A DNA stretch of 64,000 bases from Micromonospora coxensis (GTDB lineage Bacteria > Actinomycetota > Actinomycetes > Mycobacteriales > Micromonosporaceae): NCBI RefSeq assembly GCF_900090295.1, contig NZ_LT607753.1:5146001-5210000 (forward strand), in the 5' to 3' direction. Shown here piece by piece: positions 35,344 to 44,879 of this stretch. The first letter of the stretch is position 1. Each line of letters starts with the position of its first letter. A program made the position numbers and the translations under genes. The notes under the pieces are model-generated. The model had not been told where the DNA came from, did no database searches, and was given only the letters and a program-made list of their open reading frames with translations.

Positions 35344-36795
35344 TTGCGAGACCAGGAGACCTACGTCCCCTTCGAGGACGACGAGCTCGACACCACCACC
35401 GGTGAGTTCGAGCTGTCGGAGCGGCAGGCGCTACGGCGGGTCCCCGGCCTCTCCACCGAGCTCACCGACATCACCGAGGTCGAGTACCGCCAGCTGCGGC
35501 TGGAGCGGGTCGTCCTGGTCGGTGTCTGGACCGAGGGCACCCAGGACGACGCCGACAACTCCCTCACCGAGCTGGCGGCGCTGGCCGAGACGGCCGGCTC
35601 GCAGGTGCTCGAAGGGCTGATCCAGCGTCGCAACCGGCCCGACCCGGCCACCTACATCGGCCGGGGCAAGGTCGACGACCTCGGTGCGGTGGTCCTGCAC
35701 ACCGGCGCCGACACGGTGATCTGCGACGGTGAGCTGTCCCCGTCGCAGCTGCGGAACCTGGAGCAGCGCACCAAGGTCAAGGTGGTCGACCGCACCGCGC
35801 TGATCCTCGACATCTTCGCCCAGCACGCCAAGAGCAAGGAAGGTAAGGCGCAGGTCGAGCTGGCCCAGCTCGAGTACCTGCTGCCGCGCCTGCGCGGTTG
35901 GGGTGAGACGCTGTCCCGGCAGACCGGTGGTTCCGGTCGAGGCGGCGGCGCCGGCGGCGGCGTGGGCCTGCGCGGTCCCGGTGAGACCAAGCTGGAGACC
36001 GACCGGCGCCGGATCCGCACCCGGATCTCCCGGCTGCGCCGCGAGATCAAGGGCATGAAGACGGTACGCCAGACCAAGCGCGCCCGTCGCTCCCGCAACG
36101 CCGTCCCGGCGGTGGCGATCGCCGGTTACACCAACGCCGGCAAGTCGAGCCTGCTCAACCGGCTGACCGGGGCGGGTGTGCTGGTCGAGAACGCGCTCTT
36201 CGCCACCCTGGACCCGACCACCCGCAAGGCCACCACCTCCGACGGCCGGCTCTACACCCTGTCCGACACCGTCGGCTTCGTCCGGCACCTGCCGCACCAG
36301 ATCGTCGAGGCGTTCCGCTCGACGCTGGAGGAGGTCGCCGAGTCCGACCTGGTGGTGCACGTGGTGGACGGCACCCACCCCGATCCGGAGGAGCAGGTCC
36401 GCGCGGTCCGCGAGGTCCTCTCCGAGGTCGGCGCCGACCGGCTGCCGGAGCTGCTGGTGGTCAACAAGACCGACGCCACCGACGAGGAGACGCTGCTGCG
36501 GCTCAAGCGGCTCTGGCCGGAGGCGGTCTTCGTCTCCGCGCACAGCGGGCGCGGGATCGACGGGCTGCGTCAGGCCATCGAGGAGCGGCTGCCCCGCCCG
36601 GCGGTGGAGATCCGCGTGGTGCTCCCGTACGACCGGGGCGACCTGGTCGCCCGGGTGCACCGGCAGGGTGAGGTGCTTAGCACCTCCCACCTGCCCGAGG
36701 GCACCCTGCTGCACGTACGCGTCGGTGAGGCGCTCGCCGCCGAGCTGGCCCCGTACGCGGCGGCGGCGGAGCATGCGGTCGCCGGGGCGCGATAG
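35344..36795 (+). CDS. hflX: GTPase HflX
   Basis: 483 residues. HflX N-terminal domain (LVGVWTEGTQDDADNSLTELA, DPATYIGRGKVDDL), a coiled linker with GLRGPGETKLETDRR, and the GTPase domain: G1 AGYTNAGKSSLLN, G3 DTVGFVRHLP, G4 NKTD. It splits and rescues stalled or heat-damaged 70S ribosomes. TTG at 35344 is chosen because GGAG lies 7 bp upstream. The frame is open far upstream but across the divergent malic enzyme gene. Confidence 0.93.
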   Translation: MRDQETYVPFEDDELDTTTGEFELSERQALRRVPGLSTELTDITEVEYRQLRLERVVLVGVWTEGTQDDADNSLTELAALAETAGSQVLEGLIQRRNRPDPATYIGRGKVDDLGAVVLHTGADTVICDGELSPSQLRNLEQRTKVKVVDRTALILDIFAQHAKSKEGKAQVELAQLEYLLPRLRGWGETLSRQTGGSGRGGGAGGGVGLRGPGETKLETDRRRIRTRISRLRREIKGMKTVRQTKRARRSRNAVPAVAIAGYTNAGKSSLLNRLTGAGVLVENALFATLDPTTRKATTSDGRLYTLSDTVGFVRHLPHQIVEAFRSTLEEVAESDLVVHVVDGTHPDPEEQVRAVREVLSEVGADRLPELLVVNKTDATDEETLLRLKRLWPEAVFVSAHSGRGIDGLRQAIEERLPRPAVEIRVVLPYDRGDLVARVHRQGEVLSTSHLPEGTLLHVRVGEALAAELAPYAAAAEHAVAGAR

Positions 36796-36844
36796 CGCTC
36801 CCGGCGTCATCCGGACGCAACACGAGGCATGCGACACTGGCGCA

Positions 36845-38662
36845 ATGCGCCGCGCTGTTTCCTCGGCCACGGTTGCCCTCAGCCTGCTGGGGGCGATCGT
36901 GGCGTGTCCCGGTGCCGCCACGGCGGCGCAGGCCGCCCCCGCGCCCAAGAAGCGTTGCACCGTCGAGGACCCGCGGCTGGACGAGTTGTCCGGGCTGGTC
37001 GCCACGAAGACCGGCTACATCGTGATCAACGACGGCTCGTTGCAGGAGAACCGCAAGCGGGTCTTCTACCTCGACAGCAAGTGCAAGATCGACAAGGAGC
37101 CGGTCCGCTACTCGGGGGCCGGCCCTTTCGACACCGAGGACCTCGCCCTCTCACCGGACGGCAAGACCCTCTGGATCGCCGACATCGGTGACAACCCGGG
37201 CAAGGAGCGGCGCAGCCGGATCGCGGTCTGGACCATGCCGGTCGGCGGCGGCAAGCAGCCGGTGCTGCACCGGTTGACGTACCCGGAGCAGAAGCCGCAC
37301 GACGCCGAGGCGCTGCTCGTCGGCGCCGACAACCTGCCCCTGGTGATCACCAAGGTGCCCAGCGGCAAGGCGGAGATCTACACCCCGACCGCGAAGCTGA
37401 AGAGCGGCGGCGACACCGAGCCGGTGCCGATGAAGAAGGTCGGCGAGATCGCGCTGCCGGAGACCAACACCGACAACCCGCTGAACATCTTCGGCCGGGT
37501 GGCGATCACCGGCGCGGCCCGGTCGCCCGACGGCACGAAGGTGGTGGTGCGCACCTACGCCGACGCCTTCGAGTACGACGTCACCGGTGACGACCTCGTC
37601 GGGGCGCTGACCACCGGCAAGCCCCGGGTGACCCCGCTGGCCGACCCGTTCGGCGAGGCCATCGCGTACAGCCCGGACGGCAAGACCTTCCTCACCGTCT
37701 CCGACGCCGGGGAACTGGCCGCCGACGACCCGATCGACATCCTGGCGTACACGCCGTCGACCTCCGGGGCGGAGGCGTTGGCCGGGGCCGGCGACGCAGA
37801 GAAGCCGGCGGCGGAGAAGTCCTGGTTCGACACGCTCAGCCTGGACCAGATCACGTACCTGATCGCCGCGGTCGGTGTGCTCGGCGCGCTCCTGGTCGGC
37901 GCGGGCATCGTCGGGATCCTGCGGGCCCGCCGCCGGCCCGCCCCGGCCGACACCGGACGCGACGCCGACGATCCGGAGCGCGACGACCCGTTCTCGTCCG
38001 GCGCGATCGACCGGGGCGACGACGGCGCCGGCGGCGCGCGGGGCGGTGTCTACGGCGGTGCGCCCGCCGCCGGTGTCTACGGCGCCCCACCGGCAGCCGG
38101 TGGGCCCGTCCGCGCGCCGGCCGGTGGCGGTGTCTACGGCGGCGGCGCCCGTCCCGGTGGCCCGGCTCCCGGCGGCGCGCGACCCGCGGCGGCCGGCGCG
38201 CCCGGCGGCGGCGCCCCGGGTGGCCGTCCCGGTGGCGGCGTGTACGGCGGCGCCCGTCCGGCCGGTGGTGGCGTCTACGGCGGCGCGGCGGGTGGCCCGC
38301 CTCCGGGCGGTGGTGCTCCGCGTGGTGGCGCTCCGGCCGGTCCGCCCGGTCCGCCCGGTGCCGGCCCGCGTGGTGGCGTCCCGGCCGGTCCGCCCGGCGC
38401 CGCCCCGCGTGGTGGCGTCCCGGCCGGTCCGCCCGGCGCCGGCCCGCGTGGTGGTGGCCCCGCCGGTCCGCGCGGTGGCGCGCCGAACGGGGCCGCGCCC
38501 CGGGGCGGTGGCGTGTACGGCGGGGGTGGCCGGGCCGAGCCGCCGCGCCGTGAGCCCGGCCCGCGCGATCCCCGAGCCGCCCAACGCCGCGACGAGGGGT
38601 ACGACGACCGGCACGGCTACGGCCAGCCGCCCGGCCGGGAGCACCGGGGCGAGCGGTACTAG
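36845..38662 (+). CDS. Secreted/membrane beta-propeller-like protein with Gly-rich cytoplasmic tail
   Basis: 605 residues. A signal peptide (about 1-32) precedes an extracytoplasmic domain (about 38-300) with propeller-like repeats: DTEDLALSPDGKTLWIADIGDN, ARSPDGTKVVVRTYADAFEYD and AIAYSPDGKTFLTVSDAGEL, cited in outline. One membrane span (YLIAAVGVLGALLVGAGIVGIL, about 339-360) follows. The C-terminal 240 residues are low-complexity Gly/Pro/Ala/Arg with about ten GGVYGG or G-x-YG units. No enzyme signature is seen. ATG start about 50 bp after hflX. Function unknown; a sensor or scaffold is only a guess. Confidence 0.75.
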   Translation: MRRAVSSATVALSLLGAIVACPGAATAAQAAPAPKKRCTVEDPRLDELSGLVATKTGYIVINDGSLQENRKRVFYLDSKCKIDKEPVRYSGAGPFDTEDLALSPDGKTLWIADIGDNPGKERRSRIAVWTMPVGGGKQPVLHRLTYPEQKPHDAEALLVGADNLPLVITKVPSGKAEIYTPTAKLKSGGDTEPVPMKKVGEIALPETNTDNPLNIFGRVAITGAARSPDGTKVVVRTYADAFEYDVTGDDLVGALTTGKPRVTPLADPFGEAIAYSPDGKTFLTVSDAGELAADDPIDILAYTPSTSGAEALAGAGDAEKPAAEKSWFDTLSLDQITYLIAAVGVLGALLVGAGIVGILRARRRPAPADTGRDADDPERDDPFSSGAIDRGDDGAGGARGGVYGGAPAAGVYGAPPAAGGPVRAPAGGGVYGGGARPGGPAPGGARPAAAGAPGGGAPGGRPGGGVYGGARPAGGGVYGGAAGGPPPGGGAPRGGAPAGPPGPPGAGPRGGVPAGPPGAAPRGGVPAGPPGAGPRGGGPAGPRGGAPNGAAPRGGGVYGGGGRAEPPRREPGPRDPRAAQRRDEGYDDRHGYGQPPGREHRGERY

Positions 38663-38730
38663 GGCGTGTGTCGGAGTCCTCGGCCGGCCAGGGACTTCGA
38701 CGCACGCCTGGCCCTGCGGGCACGGACACG

Positions 38731-38769
38731 ACGACGGGGTGGTCGCTTCGGCAGCGGCCACCCCGTCGT
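38731..38769. terminator. Terminator between the convergent Gly-rich protein and lexA genes
   Basis: The stem 38731-38745 / 38754-38769 (ACGACGGGGTGG against its complement, one T/C difference) encloses a short loop. It lies between the two convergent stops. Confidence 0.7.
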
Positions 38770-38781
38770 GTCGGGTACGGG

Positions 38782-39564
38782 TCAGATCCGGCGCAGCACC
38801 GCGACGACCCGCCCCATGATGGTGGCGTCGTCGCCGGGGATCGGGTCGAAGGCCGGGTTCTGCGGCATCAGCCAGACGTGCCCGTCGCGCCGGCGGTACG
38901 TCTTGACCGTCGCCTCGCCGTCGAGCATGGCGGCCACGATGTCGCCGGCCTCGGCGGTCGGCTGCTGGCGGACCACCACCCAGTCGCCGTCGCAGATCGC
39001 CGCGTCGAGCATCGAGTCGCCCTTGACCTGGAGCATGAAGACCTCGCCCTCACCCACCAGCTCGCGGGGGAGCGGGAAGACGTCCTCCACCGCCTGCTCG
39101 GCGAGGATCGGCCCACCGGCGGCGATCCGGCCCAGCATCGGCACGTACGCCGGGGTGGGGCGCTGCGAGCGGCTCAGCTCGTCGTCGGCGTCGCTGGGGG
39201 CACGGACGTCCACCGCGCGCGGCCGGTTGGGGTCGCGGCGCAGGAAGCCCTTCTTCTCCAGCTCCTTGAGCTGGTAGGCGACGCTGGACGGGGAGACCAG
39301 GCCGACGGCCTCGCCGATCTCGCGCACGCTCGGCGGGTAGCCCTGGCGCTCGACCCAACTGCGGATGAACTCCAGGATCCGCCGCTGACGGGCGGTCAGG
39401 TCGACGGTGGCCGGGTCGGGGAAGCTGCTGACCACCGGGGTGACCGGGCGCACCGCCGGCTGCGCGGCGCGGCTGCGCGTGGTGCGGGGACGCCGAGTGG
39501 CCGGCGGACCCGCCTCGGCGATCGGCTGCGGGTTCTTCTGCCGGCTGGCCCGGTCCTCGGTCAC
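38782..39564 (-). CDS. lexA: LexA repressor, SOS regulator
   Basis: 260 residues. The N-terminal winged helix ([20 protein letters not shown], then [19 protein letters not shown]) follows a 50-residue basic extension. S24 domain: cleavage site Ala-Gly in [11 protein letters not shown], catalytic Ser in VKGDSMLDA and Lys in EATVKTYRR. RecA filaments trigger self-cleavage. GTG at 39564 with GGGAGG upstream. A near-perfect SOS box at 39747 gives autoregulation. Confidence 0.96.
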   Translation of the reverse strand: MTEDRASRQKNPQPIAEAGPPATRRPRTTRSRAAQPAVRPVTPVVSSFPDPATVDLTARQRRILEFIRSWVERQGYPPSVREIGEAVGLVSPSSVAYQLKELEKKGFLRRDPNRPRAVDVRAPSDADDELSRSQRPTPAYVPMLGRIAAGGPILAEQAVEDVFPLPRELVGEGEVFMLQVKGDSMLDAAICDGDWVVVRQQPTAEAGDIVAAMLDGEATVKTYRRRDGHVWLMPQNPAFDPIPGDDATIMGRVVAVLRRI

Positions 39565-39746
39565 GTCCGTCCTCCCTGGTCGGCGCTGGGTGCCTTGGCG
39601 GCTCGTGGTGCGTGCGGGGGTGTCGCGGGTCCGGGCCCGACGTCGTGCGACGCGCCCGGTCGTTCATGACCGTATAGGTGAGATCGGTCATTTTCAAACA
39701 TCTGTACGACCTGCCGTCGGCGTGTCGGTGCGGAAATCCTGGAAAC

Positions 39747-39762
39747 TCGAACGCGCGTTCTG
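39747..39762. promoter_or_regulatory. SOS box upstream of lexA
   Basis: TCGAACGCGCGTTCTG matches TCGAAC-N4-GTTCGA in 14 of 16 positions including all core GAAC/GTTC bases. It lies 183 bp before the lexA start, implying a long 5' leader. Confidence 0.85.
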
Positions 39763-39970
39763 ATAAATGGTACGTCCTCGTCGAACTCGTGTTCGACCGG
39801 TAGGCCCTTTCGGCTCCGCCGTCCGTTTTCCGGGTCCGGACCGGACGGGCGGTAACCTCCGGCGCGCCCCGGCGGTTGGGTCTGTCGGCGGCGCGGCGGA
39901 GTGATCATCGAGGTGACGCGCCGGACACGCCGCCCAACTTGACCGCGCTCGGTCGGCCGCCTACGGTCAA

Positions 39971-39986
39971 CCCCTAGATGTAGTAG
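39971..39986. promoter_or_regulatory. NrdR box 1
   Basis: The core CTAGATGTAG (39974-39983) fits the NrdR consensus CwATATATwG. A second, weaker box lies 32 bp downstream, the helically phased spacing known for NrdR operators. Confidence 0.65.
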
Positions 39987-40002
39987 TCACATGGGCGTAA
40001 GT

Positions 40003-40018
40003 CGCCTACAGGTTGGGT
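40003..40018. promoter_or_regulatory. NrdR box 2
   Basis: The core CTACAGGTTG (40006-40015) is a degenerate match to CwATATATwG. It starts exactly 32 bp after box 1. Confidence 0.5.
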
Positions 40019-40144
40019 TCGACTACCGACCGCACTCCCGTACCGTCGACGACGGCGACGGTCACCGAAGGTGGCCCCGCCGGGTCGACGCGTGCCCGGA
40101 GGCGGGCGGCCCGGACCCGTGGTCGATCAAAGGAGGTCAGGCGA

Positions 40145-40636
40145 ATGCGGTGTCCGTACTGCCGACACGCCGACTCCCGGGTGGTCGACTCCCGCGAGGC
40201 CGACGACGGTCAGCTGATCCGCCGCCGCCGGTCCTGCCCGGAGTGCGGTAAGCGGTTCACCACCGTCGAGGAGGCGGTGCTGGCCGTGGTCAAGCGCAGC
40301 GGGGTGACCGAGCCGTTCAGCCGGACGAAGATCGTCGGCGGGGTGCGCAAGGCGTGCCAGGGCCGGCCGGTCGACGAGGACTCGATCGCGCTGCTCGCGC
40401 AGAAGGTCGAGGAGACGGTGCGGGCCAAGGGGGCGGCCGAGATCCCGAGCCACGAGGTGGGGCTGGCGATCCTGGGCCCGCTGCGGGACCTGGACGAGGT
40501 CGCCTACCTCCGCTTCGCCAGCGTCTACCGGTCCTTCGACTCGCTCGCCGACTTCGAGCGCGAGATCGAGACGCTGCGGGCCGCCGCGCGGGCCCGGGCG
40601 GCCGACGCGGTCGAGGCCGCCGGCCGTACCAGTTGA
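40145..40636 (+). CDS. nrdR: NrdR, repressor of ribonucleotide reductase genes
   Basis: 163 residues. Zinc ribbon C3-x2-C6 ... C31-x2-C34 (MRCPYC..., SCPECG), followed by an ATP-cone domain (about 45-135, with [20 protein letters not shown]). It senses ATP/dATP and represses ribonucleotide reductase operons through paired NrdR boxes. ATG with a strong AAAGGAGGT upstream. It precedes nrdJ by 66 bp, the arrangement known from Streptomyces. Confidence 0.96.
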   Translation: MRCPYCRHADSRVVDSREADDGQLIRRRRSCPECGKRFTTVEEAVLAVVKRSGVTEPFSRTKIVGGVRKACQGRPVDEDSIALLAQKVEETVRAKGAAEIPSHEVGLAILGPLRDLDEVAYLRFASVYRSFDSLADFEREIETLRAAARARAADAVEAAGRTS

Positions 40637-40702
40637 TTTTTTCTGATTTCTGACAAGTGACGACGCGCGGCGGGTGACCGCGCAGACGAGGGGGCGGATG
40701 AG

Positions 40703-43600
40703 ATGGCGGGGGACGGCGTGACAACGAGCCGGTCGCGGGCGGCCAGGAACGGCGCGGCGGTGACGGGGTTGAAGGTGCAGCGGGTCTGGACGACCGAGGG
40801 CGTGCACCCGTACGACGAGGTGGCGTGGGAGCGCCGCGACGTCGTGATGACGAACTGGCGGGACGGCTCGATCAACTTCGAGCAGCGCGGGGTCGAGTTC
40901 CCCGAGTCCTGGAGCGTCAACGCGGCGAACATCGTGACCACCAAGTACTTCCGGGGCGCGGTGGGGACCCCGCAGCGGGAGTGGTCGCTCAAGCAGCTCA
41001 TCGACCGGGTGGTCAGCACCTACCGCAAGGCCGGTGAGGAGCACGGCTACTTCGCCTCCCCGGCGGACGCGGAGGTCTTCGCCCACGAGCTGACCTGGAT
41101 GCTGCTGCACCAGGTGTTCAGCTTCAACTCGCCGGTCTGGTTCAACGTCGGCACGCCGTCGCCGCAGCAGGTCAGCGCCTGCTTCATCCTGGCGGTCGAC
41201 GACTCGATGGACTCCATCCTGGACTGGTACAAGGAGGAGGGGCGGATCTTCCAGGGCGGCTCCGGCGCCGGGGTCAACCTCTCCCGCATCCGCTCCTCGA
41301 AGGAACTGCTCTCCTCCGGCGGCACCGCCTCCGGCCCGGTCAGCTTCATGCGCGGCGCGGACGCCTCCGCCGGCACCATCAAGTCCGGTGGCGCCACCCG
41401 GCGGGCGGCCAAGATGGTCATCCTCGACGTGGACCACCCGGACATCGAGGAGTTCGTGGCGACCAAGGCGCGCGAGGAGGACAAGATCCGCGCGCTGCGG
41501 GACGCCGGCTTCGACATGGACCTGGGCGGCGCGGACATCGTCAGCGTGCAGTACCAGAACGCCAACAACTCGGTGCGGGTCTCCGACGAGTTCATGACGG
41601 CGGTGGAGAACGGCGGCGGCTTCGACCTGCGCGGCCGGCTCGACGGGCAGACCATCGAGACGATCGACGCCAAGAACCTGTTCCGCACCATCGCCCAGGC
41701 CGCCTGGGAGTGCGCCGACCCGGGCCTGCAGTACGACGACACCATCAACGACTGGCACACCTGCCCGGAGACCGGGCGGATCACCGCGTCGAACCCGTGC
41801 TCGGAGTACCTGCACCTGGACAACTCCTCGTGCAACCTGGCCTCGCTGAACCTGATGAAGTTCCTCCGCGCCGACGGCGGCTTCGAGGTGGAGAAGTTCG
41901 TCAAGTCGGTCGAGTTCGTCATCACCGCGATGGACATCTCGATCTGCTTCGCCGACTTCCCGACCGAGAAGATCGGCGAGACCACCCGCGCCTACCGGCA
42001 GCTCGGCATCGGGTACGCCAACCTGGGCGCGCTGCTGATGGCCTCCGGCCTGCCGTACGACTCGGAGCAGGGCCGCTCGGTCGCCGCGGCGATCACCTCG
42101 CTGATGACCGGCACCGCGTACCGCCGCTCGGCCGAGCTGGCCGGCATCGTCGGCGCGTACGAGGGCTACGCCCGCAACGCCGAGCCGCACAAGCGGGTCA
42201 TGCGCAAGCACGCCGCCGCCAACGACGCGATCAAGCCGGCCGGCACCGTCGCCACCGCCATCCAGCGGGAGGCGACCAAGCAGTGGACCGAGGGCAACAA
42301 GGTCGGTGACAAGCACGGCTGGCGCAACTCGCAGGCCAGCGTGCTCGCCCCGACCGGCACCATCGGCCTGATGATGGACTGCGACACCACCGGCGTCGAG
42401 CCGGACCTGGCGCTGGTCAAGTTCAAGAAGCTGGTCGGCGGCGGCTCGATGCAGATCGTCAACCAGACCGTGCCGCGCGCCCTGCGCAGCCTCGGCTACC
42501 CCGAGGAGCAGGTCGAGGCGATCGTCGAGCACATCGCCGACCACGGCCACGTGGTGGACGCCCCCGGCCTGAAGCCCGAGCACTACCCGGTCTTCGACTG
42601 CGCCATGGGCGAGCGGTCCATCGCCCCGATGGGTCACGTGCGGATGATGGCGGCGGTGCAGCCGTTCATCTCCGGCGCCATCTCCAAGACGGTCAACATG
42701 CCGGAGCAGGCCACCGTCGAGGACGTCGAGAAGATCTACTTCGAGGGCTGGAAGCTCGGCCTCAAGGCGCTGGCGATCTACCGGGACAACTGCAAGGTCG
42801 GCCAGCCGCTCTCGGTCGCCAAGCCGAACAAGGCCGCCACCTCCGTCGAGGCCCCGGCCGAGGCGGAGAAGGTGGTCGAGAAGGTCGTCGAGTACCGCCC
42901 GGTGCGCAAGCGGCTGCCGAAGAAGCGCCCGTCGCAGACGGTCAGCTTCTCCGTCGGCGGCGCCGAGGGTTACCTCACCGCCTCGTCCTACCCGGACGAC
43001 GGCCTCGGCGAGGTCTTCCTCAAGATGTCGAAGCAGGGCTCCACCCTGGCCGGCGTGATGGACGCCTTCTCGGTGGCCATCTCCATCGGCCTGCAGTACG
43101 GCGTCCCGCTGGAGACGTACGTCAGCAAGTTCACCAACATGCGCTTCGAGCCGGCCGGCATGACCGACGACCCGGACGTGCGGATGGCGGCCTCGGTGAT
43201 GGACTACATCTTCCGTCGCCTGGCGCTGGACTTCCTGCCGTACGAGCGTCGCGCCGAGCTGGGCATCTTCACCGCCAAGGAGCGGGCCGCCCAGCTGCGG
43301 GCCGAGGCCGAGGCGGAGGCCGGCACGGTCAGCGGTGCGGACCTCACCGCGATGGCCTCCTCGGCCCCGGTCGAGACCCCGGAGCCGAAGACCGGCCCGG
43401 TCGCCCAGCCGGCCCAGGAGGTCGCCGACGTCGCCGCCGTCAAGCCGGCGCCGGCCGTGGGCTCCTCCACCGAGCTGCTGGAGGCCGTGATCGGCAAGGC
43501 CGCCGACGCGCCGCTCTGCTTCACCTGCGGCACGAAGATGCGCCCCGCCGGCAGCTGCTACGTCTGCGAGGGCTGCGGCTCGACCAGCGGCTGCAGCTGA
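40703..43600 (+). CDS. nrdJ: Vitamin B12-dependent (class II) ribonucleotide reductase
   Basis: 965 residues, usual actinobacterial NrdJ length. The barrel motif NPCSEYLHLDNSSCNLASLNL (cited in outline; NPCSE active-site loop near residue 365), the first redox Cys in QQVSACFILAVDDS (about 160), and the C-terminal Cys-rich tail CFTCGTKMRPAGSCYVCEGC, which reloads the active site, are present. It reduces ribonucleotides using adenosylcobalamin. ATG at 40703; an ATG in another frame lies 5 bp earlier. No cobalamin riboswitch is seen in the 66-bp gap after nrdR. Confidence 0.97.
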   Translation: MAGDGVTTSRSRAARNGAAVTGLKVQRVWTTEGVHPYDEVAWERRDVVMTNWRDGSINFEQRGVEFPESWSVNAANIVTTKYFRGAVGTPQREWSLKQLIDRVVSTYRKAGEEHGYFASPADAEVFAHELTWMLLHQVFSFNSPVWFNVGTPSPQQVSACFILAVDDSMDSILDWYKEEGRIFQGGSGAGVNLSRIRSSKELLSSGGTASGPVSFMRGADASAGTIKSGGATRRAAKMVILDVDHPDIEEFVATKAREEDKIRALRDAGFDMDLGGADIVSVQYQNANNSVRVSDEFMTAVENGGGFDLRGRLDGQTIETIDAKNLFRTIAQAAWECADPGLQYDDTINDWHTCPETGRITASNPCSEYLHLDNSSCNLASLNLMKFLRADGGFEVEKFVKSVEFVITAMDISICFADFPTEKIGETTRAYRQLGIGYANLGALLMASGLPYDSEQGRSVAAAITSLMTGTAYRRSAELAGIVGAYEGYARNAEPHKRVMRKHAAANDAIKPAGTVATAIQREATKQWTEGNKVGDKHGWRNSQASVLAPTGTIGLMMDCDTTGVEPDLALVKFKKLVGGGSMQIVNQTVPRALRSLGYPEEQVEAIVEHIADHGHVVDAPGLKPEHYPVFDCAMGERSIAPMGHVRMMAAVQPFISGAISKTVNMPEQATVEDVEKIYFEGWKLGLKALAIYRDNCKVGQPLSVAKPNKAATSVEAPAEAEKVVEKVVEYRPVRKRLPKKRPSQTVSFSVGGAEGYLTASSYPDDGLGEVFLKMSKQGSTLAGVMDAFSVAISIGLQYGVPLETYVSKFTNMRFEPAGMTDDPDVRMAASVMDYIFRRLALDFLPYERRAELGIFTAKERAAQLRAEAEAEAGTVSGADLTAMASSAPVETPEPKTGPVAQPAQEVADVAAVKPAPAVGSSTELLEAVIGKAADAPLCFTCGTKMRPAGSCYVCEGCGSTSGCS

Positions 43601-43612
43601 CGTACGACGACA

Positions 43613-43645
43613 AGGCGCCCCGCACCCGTCCGGTGCGGGGCGCCT
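43613..43645 (+). terminator. nrdRJ terminator
   Basis: A perfect 14-bp GC-rich stem (43613-43626 with 43632-43645) and 5-base loop begin 12 bp after the nrdJ stop. Confidence 0.85.
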
Positions 43646-43731
43646 CGCTGTCCGCCTGCTCCCGACCACGCCCGCCGTGAGGTGCGTGACAGAGCGGACC
43701 CGCTCGGCTCGCGCACTGCCAGCATCAGGAG

Positions 43732-44667
43732 ATGACGACCTCAGCCGCGTACGCGGACTTCGCCGCCCGGGAGGCCCACGGCGTGTCCCCGACGTACGAG
43801 CGGCTCGCCCTGGCCGTGTCCCGGGACGACGCGCTGCTCGCTCTGCTCGACACGCTGCCACCGGCGAAACGGCAGCCCAACCTGCTGTTCGGTGTCGTCC
43901 GGCTGCTCGGCGGGCCGGTCCACGACCCGGCCGCGTTCCGGGACTTCACGGAGTCGAACTGGCCGGCGGTCGCCGCCGGCTGCCGTTCCCGGGCCACCCA
44001 GACGAACGAGGCCGGCCGGTGCGCGGTCCTGCTGCCGGTGCTCGCCGCGCTGCCGCAGCCGCTGGCACTGCTGGAGGTGGGCGCGTCCGCCGGCCTGAAC
44101 CTCTACCCCGACCGGTACGCCTACCGGTACGGCGAGCACCGGCTCGGCGCGGGCGGGCCGGTGCTCGACTGCGACCTCACCGGTACCGCCCCACCGGCCC
44201 GCCGGCCCGAGGTGGTGTGGCGGGCGGGCCTCGACCTGAACCCCCTCGACGTGACGGACCCCGCCGACGTCAGGTGGCTGGACGCGCTCATCTGGCCCGA
44301 GCACGCCCGGCGCCGCGAACGGCTGCGCGCCGCCGCGGCCGTCGCCGCCGCCGACCCGCCGTCACTGGTCCGCGGTGACCTGGTGGACGACCTCCCGGCG
44401 CTGGCCGCCCAGGCCCCACCCGACGCGACGCTGGTGGTGTTCCACACCTCCGTGCTGTACCAGGTGCCGCAACCGCGGCGGGAGGCGTTCGCGCAGGTGG
44501 TGCGGGGACTGCCCGGACACTGGGTCGCGAACGAGGCCCCGCAGGTGCTGCGCTACGAGGGGCTGCCCGAGCCGCCGGACGCCGCGCTGCGCAACGTGCT
44601 CGCGCTGGACGGCAGGCCGCTGGCCTGGACCTGGCCGCACGGTCAGGCGGCCACCTGGTTCGCGTGA
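43732..44667 (+). CDS. DUF2332 family protein
   Basis: 311 residues, the full family length. Typical segments are RQPNLLFGVVRLLGG, the SAM-binding-like motif ALLEVGASAGLNLYPDRYAY, GLDLNPLDVTDPADVRWLDALIWPE (in outline), and LVVFHTSVLYQVP. The fold resembles a methyltransferase, but no activity is established for the family. ATG at 43732; the AGGAG directly abuts it, so initiation may use a different signal. Confidence 0.82.
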   Translation: MTTSAAYADFAAREAHGVSPTYERLALAVSRDDALLALLDTLPPAKRQPNLLFGVVRLLGGPVHDPAAFRDFTESNWPAVAAGCRSRATQTNEAGRCAVLLPVLAALPQPLALLEVGASAGLNLYPDRYAYRYGEHRLGAGGPVLDCDLTGTAPPARRPEVVWRAGLDLNPLDVTDPADVRWLDALIWPEHARRRERLRAAAAVAAADPPSLVRGDLVDDLPALAAQAPPDATLVVFHTSVLYQVPQPRREAFAQVVRGLPGHWVANEAPQVLRYEGLPEPPDAALRNVLALDGRPLAWTWPHGQAATWFA

Positions 44668-44879
44668 CGCCCCCGCGTCAGCCGGAGCCCGCCGCCCGCC
44701 CGGCCGCCCCGTGGCCCGGCCGTGCCGTCGTCTGGCCGCCTGGCCGCCCCGCCGTCCCGTCGGGCTGACGGGTGCGCGCCGGCCCGCCTCGTCGCCGCTC
44801 TCCGTCACCGCCTCGGGGCAGCGGGTGAGATCGATCTTCACTAGGCTGACGGTCCAGACGACTCCCCGGTGAGGTGTCC

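Larger units (their letters stand above)
39565..40144. other. 580-bp divergent regulatory region, lexA / nrdR
   Basis: No gene is supported here. It contains the lexA leader (about 180 bp), the lexA SOS box, an A/T-rich promoter zone (about 39670-39780), and toward nrdR two NrdR-type boxes and the AAAGGAGGT ribosome binding site at about 40128-40136. Apparent reading frames on both strands lack family features. Confidence 0.65.

Noticed and set aside
38041..38540. Tandem GGTGTCTACGG-like DNA repeats as a CRISPR or VNTR array
   Set aside because: They are in frame and encode the Gly-rich protein tail; there are no unique equal-length spacers.
39561..39908. 115-codon minus-strand frame upstream of lexA
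   Set aside because: It overlaps the SOS-box promoter region, has no recognisable domain and no good start signal.
40637..40702. Cobalamin riboswitch before nrdJ
   Set aside because: The gap is only 66 bp and lacks a B12-box-like sequence.
40127..43861. 1244-codon minus-strand frame opposite nrdR-nrdJ
   Set aside because: Shadow of nrdJ, with Gly/Val/His/Arg-biased composition and no family features.
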